A stretch of DNA of 6,123 bases from the NCBI GenBank assembly GCA_004357415.1, contig SMVY01000018.1, positions 1-6,123 on the forward strand. The letters run 5' to 3'. Origin of the DNA: Gemmatimonadota bacterium (GTDB lineage Bacteria > Gemmatimonadota > Gemmatimonadetes > Gemmatimonadales > GWC2-71-9). The notes beneath the pieces were generated by a model. It saw nothing but the letters and a program-made list of their open reading frames with translations, was not told where the DNA came from and made no database searches. Below, piece by piece: positions 1 to 5,092 of this stretch (position 1 is the stretch's first letter; each line of letters starts with the position of its first letter). The translations under genes were made by a program, and so were the position numbers.

Positions 1-1359
1 ACGGCTGCCGACCACGAGCTGACGACCGAACAACTCGGCGACTGGCTCTCGCGTATCAAGGGGCTCAACATCAACGCCGACGCCGCGGAGTTTCTGGCCA
101 ACGTCTGGCTCGACTACACCCTGATTGCGGAAGCGGTGGCGCAGGGAACGCTGCCGGAGGACTCGGCCTCGGTGGCGGCGGTCATGTGGCCCGACGTCGC
201 CGAGATCAAAGCCGACCGGTGGTACGACCACCTCGTCACCAGCCGTAACCCGCTCACCGAAGCGTCGGCCGACAGCGTGTACAACAGCGACTCGATCAGG
301 ATATTCCAGCACGTCCTGTTCTCGGTGGCGCCATCGGCCTCGGAGGCGGTCCGCCAAGTCACGCGGGCCGACGCCAGCGGTGTGCTGAACCAGGCACGTC
401 GGGGCGGCAACTTCGCCGCGCTGGCCGCGGAGCACTCGGCCGATCCCGGAAGCCGGAACGAGGGTGGATACCTCCCACCCAGTCCACGGGGCTCGTTCGT
501 CGTCCAGTTCGATTCGGCCGGCTGGCTGCTCGGTGAAGGGGAGATCAGCGACCTGGTCTTCACCACCTTCGGCATCCACATCATCAAGCGTCCCTCACGG
601 GATGATGTGCGAGGCCCGCTGCTCGACTGGTTGCGGGAAATTGCCGAGCAGCGGCTCGACTCGCTCTACCTCATTCAGCTGGGTGAACAGAAGAATCTGC
701 GGGTGTCCTCCAGTGCCCCGGCGCTGATTCGCCAAGCGATGGACGACGAACGTGGCATGTGGAATTCCCGCAAGAGCCTGGCGTCGTACGACGGTGGCAA
801 ATTCACCGTGGCCGATTTTCTGCGCTGGGTTCCCGCGCTGGGACCAACCGCCTCACGGCAGATTCGTAGTGCGCCCGACGATAAACTGAGCGAGTTGACC
901 CTCGAGCTGGGGCGTAACCGTCTCATCCTCGACCAGGCGGACTCGGCCGGCATGACCGTCAACGAACTGCAGTGGCTGGGAATCCAGCAGGCGTACGACG
1001 CCTCGATCGATTCCCTGCGCCTGATGCTTCGACTGGGGGATGACGTGTCGGACGCCACGCTCACGGCGGCGCAGCGGTCTGACGTGGTCGAACTCAAGAT
1101 CGACGGATTTTTCGGCCGGGTTGCCGCGGGGCAGGCCACCCTCATCCCACCGCCGGCGGCGCTGCCGCAGGTGCTGCGCAGCCGGGAATCGTACAGCGTC
1201 AGCATGGACGGGGTCCGCCGGGCCGCCGAGGTGGCCAACGAGCGGGTTGAGCAGCGGGGTGGGGGAAAGGCGCCCAGTCCCCTGAAGCCCGCCCCCGGCG
1301 GCCCGCCGATCGGCGGGGGTGGGGTGGGGGATAGCGCCGGAGGGGGTAGTACGCCGTGA
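1..1359 (+). CDS. PpiC-type peptidyl-prolyl isomerase, 5' truncated by window
   Basis: The reading frame is open from base 1 and ends at TGA 1357-1359, so 452 residues are visible and the true start lies upstream. A parvulin (PpiC/rotamase) domain lies at about 295-591. It begins IRIFQHVLFS, continues through NFAALAAEHSADPGSRNEGG and ends with SDLVFTTFGIHIIKR, which matches the family's N-terminal His strand, SxDxxS..GG turn and FGxHII C-terminal strand. The usual Met of the family's hydrophobic pocket (G.mvpeF) looks replaced by Val (GSFVVQF), so activity may be weak. After the domain comes a helical, charged stretch that I do not recognise. The last ~33 residues are a Gly/Pro/Ser-rich low-complexity tail. 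The protein is probably exported, and acts as a folding catalyst or chaperone for envelope proteins alongside the SurA-like protein encoded directly downstream, whose GTG start overlaps this stop. A signal peptide or lipobox cannot be checked because the N-terminus is outside the window. Confidence 0.88.
   Translation, partial: TAADHELTTEQLGDWLSRIKGLNINADAAEFLANVWLDYTLIAEAVAQGTLPEDSASVAAVMWPDVAEIKADRWYDHLVTSRNPLTEASADSVYNSDSIRIFQHVLFSVAPSASEAVRQVTRADASGVLNQARRGGNFAALAAEHSADPGSRNEGGYLPPSPRGSFVVQFDSAGWLLGEGEISDLVFTTFGIHIIKRPSRDDVRGPLLDWLREIAEQRLDSLYLIQLGEQKNLRVSSSAPALIRQAMDDERGMWNSRKSLASYDGGKFTVADFLRWVPALGPTASRQIRSAPDDKLSELTLELGRNRLILDQADSAGMTVNELQWLGIQQAYDASIDSLRLMLRLGDDVSDATLTAAQRSDVVELKIDGFFGRVAAGQATLIPPPAALPQVLRSRESYSVSMDGVRRAAEVANERVEQRGGGKAPSPLKPAPGGPPIGGGGVGDSAGGGSTP
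1302..1346 (+). other. Palindrome plus G-tracts ahead of the surA start
   Basis: A perfect 16-bp palindrome, CCCGCCGATCGGCGGG, occupies 1302-1317. As RNA it can fold into a 6-bp GC stem with a GATC loop. It runs straight into four G-tracts: 1315-1319 (5 G), 1321-1324 (4 G), 1326-1330 (5 G) and 1342-1346 (5 G), with connecting loops of 1, 1 and 11 bases. Three tracts are ideal for a G-quadruplex, but the last loop is longer than the usual 7. The fourth tract is part of the ribosome binding site of the next gene. The segment also encodes the Gly-rich tail of the upstream protein, so part of the bias may be only glycine codons. Confidence 0.45.
1339..1346 (+). promoter_or_regulatory. Ribosome binding site of the SurA-like gene
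   Basis: GGAGGGGG lies 9 bases before the GTG at 1356. This purine-rich Shine-Dalgarno-like run supports the GTG start, which overlaps the upstream stop as GTGA. It is the only convincing ribosome binding site among the three starts that can be examined closely (pdxA, the CNNM gene and typA show none). Confidence 0.65.
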
Positions 1360-2708
1360 GGTATCGGGTGCCCGCACTGCGGGTGATGGTCGTGCTGGCG
1401 CTGGCCGGGCCGGCCGGTGTGGCCGCCCAGGACCCGGACTTGACCGCGGTCGGCATGCCGACGGTGGTCGACCGGGTCGTCGCCATCGTGGGCAGCCAGC
1501 CGATACTCAACTCCCACGTAGAAGAAGCGATGTTCCAGCGGCAGCAAGAAGGGCTCACGCTGCCGACCGACCCCGCGGCCCGCCGTCAACTCCGTGCAGA
1601 AATAATCGAGGAATTGATCAGCACCGAATTGCTGGTCCGCGAAGCCCAGCGGGACACCATGATCGTGGTGACGGACGAGGAGGTGGCCAGCACCGTTCAG
1701 AAGACGATGGCGAGCATCCGGCGACAGTTTGCATCGGAATTGGAGTATGAGGAAGAACTGAAGAAGGCGGGCTTCCAGACCCCGCAGGAATTCCGGCGCT
1801 ACCGCATGGAACAGCAGCGGCGCACCCTGTTGCAGAACAGACTCATCGAGACAATGGAACAACAGGGGAAAATTACTGCCATCCAACCCACGGAACGAGA
1901 GATGCGGGCTTTCTTCGACGCGCGCATCGGCCAGGTGGAAGGCGAGCGGCCGGCTACCATCGCGTTCCAGCAGATCGTGATCCAACCCGAACCGAGTGAG
2001 GCCGCCAAGGACGCCGCGCTGGCCCTGGCGGACTCCGTTCTGCTTCTGCTGCGCGACGGCGCCGATTTCGCCGAACTGGCGAAAGCCGTATCGGATGACC
2101 CGGGATCGGCCGAGAACGGCGGCAGTCTCGGCTGGTTCCGGCGCGGGGTGATGACGCCGGAGTTCGAGCAGGTGGCGTTCGCCCAGCGGCCGGGCGTCAT
2201 CTCCGACCCGGTCGAATCGCCATTCGGCTTTCACCTGATTCAGGTGGAACGGACCCAACCAGCGGAGGTGCAGGCCAGGCACATCCTGATCCGGCCGTTG
2301 GTAACGGAGGTGGAGGCGGCGGAAGCCGAGGCTCTCGCCGATGAGATCTACGCCGCACTGTTGGACGGCGTGCCGTTCGATTCTCTGCAACGGGTGCACC
2401 ACAACCAGTCGGAGTTCGAGAAGACTCCGGAAATCTCCGTGACCGAACTGACACCGCCGTACTCCGAGGTGTTTGCCGAGGCCGATTCGGGCCAGATGTT
2501 CCCGCCGTTCCGGCTGCCGGCTGCCGGCGGCGACACGCTCAACGACAAATGGGTCGTGGCCGAGGTCACGCTGCGGCGGGCCGAGGGGAAGGTGACCTAC
2601 GCCGACGTCAAGGACAACATCCGCCAGACCCTCGGGCGCGAGATGTCGGTGCAGAAGTACCTCGATGAGTTGCGCGCCGGTACCTACGTCAAGATCCTCG
2701 TGCCTTGA
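1356..2708 (+). CDS. surA: SurA-like periplasmic chaperone / peptidyl-prolyl isomerase
   Basis: This 450-residue protein matches the length and layout of SurA (E. coli SurA is about 428). A Sec signal peptide fills residues 1-24: basic start MRYR, hydrophobic core around VMVVLALAG, probable cleavage after VAA. A SurA N-terminal chaperone region follows (about 36-190), opening VVDRVVAIVGSQPILNSHV. Parvulin domain 1 spans about 201-298, with DFAELAKAVSDDPGSAENGG, SLGWFRRGVMTPEFEQVAF and FGFHLIQVER all well conserved. Parvulin domain 2 begins at VQARHILIRP (about 306) and runs to about 405; it lacks the GG.LGW and FGxH elements and looks degenerate. A C-terminal helix (about 415-440) completes the SurA-type core. 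The protein is expected to escort unfolded outer-membrane proteins across the periplasm, which implies a two-membrane cell. The GTG start at 1356 overlaps the preceding stop and has a good ribosome binding site. Its stop overlaps the pdxA start. The family is sure; strict SurA orthology is inferred from domain order and from the pdxA neighbour. Confidence 0.92.
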   Translation: MRYRVPALRVMVVLALAGPAGVAAQDPDLTAVGMPTVVDRVVAIVGSQPILNSHVEEAMFQRQQEGLTLPTDPAARRQLRAEIIEELISTELLVREAQRDTMIVVTDEEVASTVQKTMASIRRQFASELEYEEELKKAGFQTPQEFRRYRMEQQRRTLLQNRLIETMEQQGKITAIQPTEREMRAFFDARIGQVEGERPATIAFQQIVIQPEPSEAAKDAALALADSVLLLLRDGADFAELAKAVSDDPGSAENGGSLGWFRRGVMTPEFEQVAFAQRPGVISDPVESPFGFHLIQVERTQPAEVQARHILIRPLVTEVEAAEAEALADEIYAALLDGVPFDSLQRVHHNQSEFEKTPEISVTELTPPYSEVFAEADSGQMFPPFRLPAAGGDTLNDKWVVAEVTLRRAEGKVTYADVKDNIRQTLGREMSVQKYLDELRAGTYVKILVP

Positions 2709-3610
2709 CCCCTCGCATCGCCGTTACCCTGGGCGATCCCCGGGGTGTCGGTCCCGAAGTCACCGCCGGAGCCCTGGTGGCGGATCTGCCGGCGGACATC
2801 ACCCTTGTCGGTCCCGAGAATCTCATCGCCGAGCTGCCGGCTGCTCATCGGGTGTCGGTGGGTACCTGGCACGGGTCGGATGCCGTCGAAGCGGGGCGGT
2901 TGGCGGGACATGCCATCGAACGTGCCGCCCGCATGGCGCTCGACGGCGAGGTGGACGCGATGGTAACAGCGCCGGTCGAGAAACGGGCGCTCCACAGGGC
3001 GGGCTTCCGTTATCCCGGGCACACAGAGTGGCTCGCCGAGCTGGCAGGCGGCGTGGACGTGGCCATGATGCTGGCGGCGGATAGTCTCCGCGTGGTGCTG
3101 GTCACCACCCACGTGGCCCTGCGAGACGTGCCGGCCCTGGTGACCGCCGACCGGGTTATCAGGACGGGGCGCACCACCGTGACGGCATTGCGGGAGTGGT
3201 GGGGCATCGCCGAGCCGCGCTTGGCGCTGTGCGCCCTCAACCCGCACGCCGGGGAGGGAGGGCTGTTCGGCGATGAGGAGGCGCGGGTGCTGGAGCCTGC
3301 CGCCCAGGTGCTGGGCGCGGCCGGTCCGTTCCCGGCGGACACCGTGTTCCTACGGGCGATGCGCGGGGAGTTCGACGCCGTGCTGGCGCCCTATCACGAC
3401 GTGGGGATGACGGCCATCAAGATGGCGTCGTTCGGACGGGCGGTGAACATAACGCTGGGCCTGCCGTTTCCGCGTACGTCGCCGGACCACGGGACGGCGT
3501 TTGACATTGCGGGGAAAGGGGTCGCTGATTCTTCGAGTATGCGGGCGGCGCTCGAGCTCGCGGTGACGCTCGCTCGGAATAATGAATGCCAAGGGGAATG
3601 CCACGAATAA
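2705..3610 (+). CDS. pdxA: 4-hydroxythreonine-4-phosphate dehydrogenase PdxA
   Basis: PdxA oxidises 4-phosphohydroxy-L-threonine with NAD(P)+. The product decarboxylates and is joined to deoxyxylulose phosphate by PdxJ in the DXP-dependent pyridoxal phosphate pathway; the enzyme is a cytosolic, metal-dependent homodimer. Family motifs occur in order: TLGDPRGVGPEV (8-19), TAPVEKRALHRAGF (88-101), YPGHTEWLAEL with substrate-binding H106/T107, VTTHVALRDVP with H136, ALNPHAGEGGLFGDEE with H181, YHDVGMTAIK with H231, VNITLGLPFPRTS and DHGTAFDIAGKG. H136, H181 and H231 align with the three metal-ligand histidines of E. coli PdxA. At 301 residues it is somewhat shorter than the usual ~330. The start is TTG 2705-2707 inside the surA stop (TTGA). 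No other in-frame start is near, and this one places the conserved strand IAVTLGDP at residue 5, but no ribosome binding site is seen, so translation is probably coupled. The last ten residues (NNECQGECHE) come from the AT-rich repeat and are not typical of the family. Confidence 0.96.
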   Translation: MTPRIAVTLGDPRGVGPEVTAGALVADLPADITLVGPENLIAELPAAHRVSVGTWHGSDAVEAGRLAGHAIERAARMALDGEVDAMVTAPVEKRALHRAGFRYPGHTEWLAELAGGVDVAMMLAADSLRVVLVTTHVALRDVPALVTADRVIRTGRTTVTALREWWGIAEPRLALCALNPHAGEGGLFGDEEARVLEPAAQVLGAAGPFPADTVFLRAMRGEFDAVLAPYHDVGMTAIKMASFGRAVNITLGLPFPRTSPDHGTAFDIAGKGVADSSSMRAALELAVTLARNNECQGECHE

Positions 3611-3691
3611 TGACCGCCGCGAATAATGAATAATGAACATTCCCAATTCATTTCATTATTCGTGGCAGTCATTATTCAATATTCAATATTC
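3577..3691. repeat. AT-rich heptamer/inverted repeat patch between converging genes
   Basis: The unit GAATAATGA occurs at 3577-3585, 3605-3613, 3621-3629 and 3628-3636. Its complement TCATTATTC occurs at 3653-3661 and 3669-3677 and is followed by two CAATATT heptamers (3677-3690). TGCCACGAATAATGA (3599-3613) has a perfect 15-bp inverted partner at 3653-3667 and an imperfect direct copy (13 of 15) at 3615-3629. GAATAATGAATGCCA (3577-3591) matches the complement of 3663-3677 at 14 of 15 positions. Only 19 of the 71 bases from 3621 to 3691 are G or C, unlike the GC-rich surroundings. The patch covers the whole 61-base gap between the two convergent stops and reaches into both genes. It resembles short heptanucleotide repeats found between genes in several bacterial groups. 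No transposase or clear target duplication is visible. Confidence 0.8.
3621..3661. terminator. AU-rich hairpin between convergent stops, possible bidirectional terminator
   Basis: GAATAATGAATAATGAA (3621-3637) can pair with TTCATTTCATTATTC (3647-3661). This gives a 15-bp stem with a 2-base bulge and a nine-base loop (3638-3646). It sits between the pdxA stop at 3610 and the CNNM-gene stop at 3672 and would form in transcripts from either strand. The stem has few GC pairs and no clear U-run follows, so it is not a classical intrinsic terminator. Its position is the main argument. Confidence 0.35.
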
Positions 3692-5003
3692 GCTGTGCGC
3701 CTCCAGCGAGGCGCACAGCACTAACCCGCCGCCCCTCCATCTCCGCCACTTCCAGCACGCCTCCATCCACCTTGACGCGATCGCCCACCTTGGGTAAGCG
3801 GCCCAACTCACCGAAAACGTAGCCGCCGATGGTGGTGTAGTCGCTGTCGGACAGCTTCAGGCCGGTTTCTTCGTTGAAGTCGCTGATGGCCATGGCGCCA
3901 TCGATGTCGGCTGCGTGGCTCGCGTCGGGGGTGGTGTCGGGGGCGGGGTCGTGTTCGTCATAGATCTCGCCGACGATTTCCTCCAGCACGTCTTCCATGG
4001 TGACGATGCCGGCGGTCCCTCCGTATTCGTCGAGCACGATGGCCAAGTGGGTCTTGAGGCGCTTCATGTCTGCCAGCACGTCCTCCACCTCGCGGGTGGC
4101 GGGGACCAACAGGGGCTGCCGCATCAGGGTCGACACCGGCTGGGTGGGGTCGGCCTTCAGGGCGCCCAGGAGGTCCTTGGTGTGCACCACCCCGATGATG
4201 TCATCGAGCGATTCGGCGTACACCGGATAGCGGGACCGGCCGGTCTTGGCCACCTCAGCCACCGCGTCGTCCACCGTCTGATTCAAGGTCAGGGCCATGA
4301 TCTTGGTGCGGGGGGTCATCACCTCCTCGGCGCGTTTCTCGCTGAACTGGAACACACCCCGCAGGAGCCTGGCGTCGTCGACCTCGAGTTGGCCGCCGAG
4401 CTGGCTCTGCTCCACCAGCATGCGGATTTCTTCCGCGGAGTGGAGCCGTTCGTGAGTGGTCGGCGTTCGTACGCCGACCAACTTGAGCAGTCCGTTGGCG
4501 GCACCGTTCAGCAAGGTGATGGGGACGTGGAAGACCCAGGCGAACCCCATCAGGGGGGCCGCTGTCCAGGCGCTAACACGCTCCGGGAACAGGAGGGCCA
4601 GGGCCTTGGGCACCAGCTCGCCGAGCACGATGTGGAGCATGGTGATGACGGTGAACGCGACCGTCACGGCGACCGTATGTGTGGCCAGCGGGGCTAACGG
4701 GTCCGGCAGCCAGCGGAACAAGCGTTCGGTGACCCCGGCGAGGGCCGGTTCGCCGATCCAGCCGAGCCCCAGGGAGGCGAGGGTGATTCCCAGCTGGGTG
4801 GCTGAGATGTAGCGGTCGAGATGGGCCAGCGCCTTGCGGGCGAGGGCGGCCTTCTTGTCGCCCGCCTCGACCATCTGGCGCAGGCGCGTGTCCCGGGCAC
4901 CTACCAGGGCGAACTCGGCGGCCACGAAGAATGCGTTGAGGAGAACGAGGGCAACGATGGCGACCAGGCCCAGCCCGATCGCGGTACTTGGAGGGTCGTC
5001 CAT
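3672..5003 (-). CDS. CNNM/CorC (HlyC/CorC, 'hemolysin') family membrane protein
   Basis: This 443-residue protein has the standard three-part layout. A DUF21/CNNM transmembrane domain (about 5-200) has hydrophobic segments near 8-28, 66-88, 108-136 and 146-170 and the conserved NAFFVAAEFALV and GELVPKALAL motifs. A CBS pair (about 225-347) includes VMTPRTKIMAL and the family signature LDEYGGTAGIVTMEDVLEEI (324-343). A CorC_HlyC domain (about 365-432) includes DFNEETGLKL and TIGGYVFGELGRLP. Members are dimeric inner-membrane proteins linked to Mg2+/Co2+ or other cation export or homeostasis, with nucleotide binding at the CBS domains; the 'hemolysin' name is historical. The substrate cannot be told from sequence. 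The start at 5003 begins MDDPPSTAIG just before the first membrane helix, with no Shine-Dalgarno sequence upstream. The gene is divergent from typA and convergent with pdxA. Its last residues (RILNIE) and tandem stop come from the AT-rich repeat, and the codons just before them form a perfect 12-bp hairpin. Confidence 0.95.
   Translation of the reverse strand: MDDPPSTAIGLGLVAIVALVLLNAFFVAAEFALVGARDTRLRQMVEAGDKKAALARKALAHLDRYISATQLGITLASLGLGWIGEPALAGVTERLFRWLPDPLAPLATHTVAVTVAFTVITMLHIVLGELVPKALALLFPERVSAWTAAPLMGFAWVFHVPITLLNGAANGLLKLVGVRTPTTHERLHSAEEIRMLVEQSQLGGQLEVDDARLLRGVFQFSEKRAEEVMTPRTKIMALTLNQTVDDAVAEVAKTGRSRYPVYAESLDDIIGVVHTKDLLGALKADPTQPVSTLMRQPLLVPATREVEDVLADMKRLKTHLAIVLDEYGGTAGIVTMEDVLEEIVGEIYDEHDPAPDTTPDASHAADIDGAMAISDFNEETGLKLSDSDYTTIGGYVFGELGRLPKVGDRVKVDGGVLEVAEMEGRRVSAVRLAGGAQRILNIE
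3692..3719 (-). terminator. Perfect 12-bp GC-rich hairpin at the 3' end of the CNNM gene, terminator-like
   Basis: GCTGTGCGCCTC (3692-3703) and GAGGCGCACAGC (3708-3719) are exact complements around a 4-base loop. The hairpin lies inside the minus-strand coding region, encoding about AVRLAGGAQ, and ends 18 bases before the stop codon at 3672-3674. On the minus strand it is followed by an AT-rich stretch without a real T-run. On the plus strand it lies downstream of pdxA. It could stop or stabilise transcripts from either side, but it lacks a U-tract and overlaps coding sequence, so the terminator role is uncertain. The stem itself is certain. Confidence 0.45.
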
Positions 5004-5007
5004 GGAG

Positions 5008-5016
5008 ATTAAGGTA
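5008..5016 (-). promoter_or_regulatory. Weak -10-like element just upstream of the CNNM gene
   Basis: Read on the minus strand, TACCTTAAT lies directly before the ATG at 5003. TACCTT (5016-5011) fits the TAnnnT form and ends 7 bases before the start codon; CTTAAT (5013-5008) is an alternative with 4 of 6 matches to TATAAT. Either would give a leaderless or nearly leaderless mRNA, in keeping with the missing Shine-Dalgarno sequence. No good -35 element is seen. Confidence 0.25.
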
Positions 5017-5029
5017 GCGCCGGATGGGC

Positions 5030-5069
5030 GGGACCGGGAGTGCGCACTCCCCCTCCTTGCTCCGGTCCC
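5030..5069. promoter_or_regulatory. Nested dyads in divergent promoter region, candidate operator
   Basis: A perfect 16-bp palindrome, GGGAGTGCGCACTCCC, occupies 5036-5051. A second perfect 8-bp inverted repeat, GGGACCGG (5030-5037) and CCGGTCCC (5062-5069), encloses and slightly overlaps it. The 89-base gap between the divergent CNNM gene and typA is mostly filled by these elements. The palindrome sits just upstream of the proposed typA -35 and about 40 bases from the CNNM-gene start, where a regulator could act on one or both promoters. I do not recognise it as the site of a known regulator. Confidence 0.5.
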
Positions 5070-5085
5070 AGCACCCGACTATATA
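5057..5085 (+). promoter_or_regulatory. Candidate typA promoter
   Basis: TTGCTC (5057-5062, 3 of 6 to TTGACA) and TATATA (5080-5085, 4 of 6 to TATAAT) are separated by exactly 17 bases. The TATATA is the only AT-rich spot in this intergenic region. It ends 7 bases before the ATG at 5093, which predicts a transcript starting at or within a base or so of the start codon. No Shine-Dalgarno sequence precedes the ATG, consistent with a leaderless mRNA. Confidence 0.45.
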
Positions 5086-5092
5086 CGCCCCC

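Noticed and set aside
675..2402. 575-codon open frame on the minus strand across both isomerase genes
   Set aside because: It is antisense to two well-supported genes and its translation is low-complexity with no recognisable domain, as expected for a GC-rich shadow frame.
3577..3691. Possible CRISPR array or insertion-sequence end
   Set aside because: Unit spacing is irregular with no spacer-like unique segments, and no cas gene, transposase fragment or clear target duplication is present.
3915..4697. 260-codon open frame on the plus strand opposite the CNNM gene
   Set aside because: The product is rich in His, Gly and Gln and lacks family motifs; it is the complement of conserved CBS and DUF21 coding sequence.
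5036..5051. Palindrome as a known operator such as LexA, Fur or CIRCE
   Set aside because: The sequence GGGAGTGCGCACTCCC does not fit the consensus of those sites as I know them, so only a generic candidate operator is reported.
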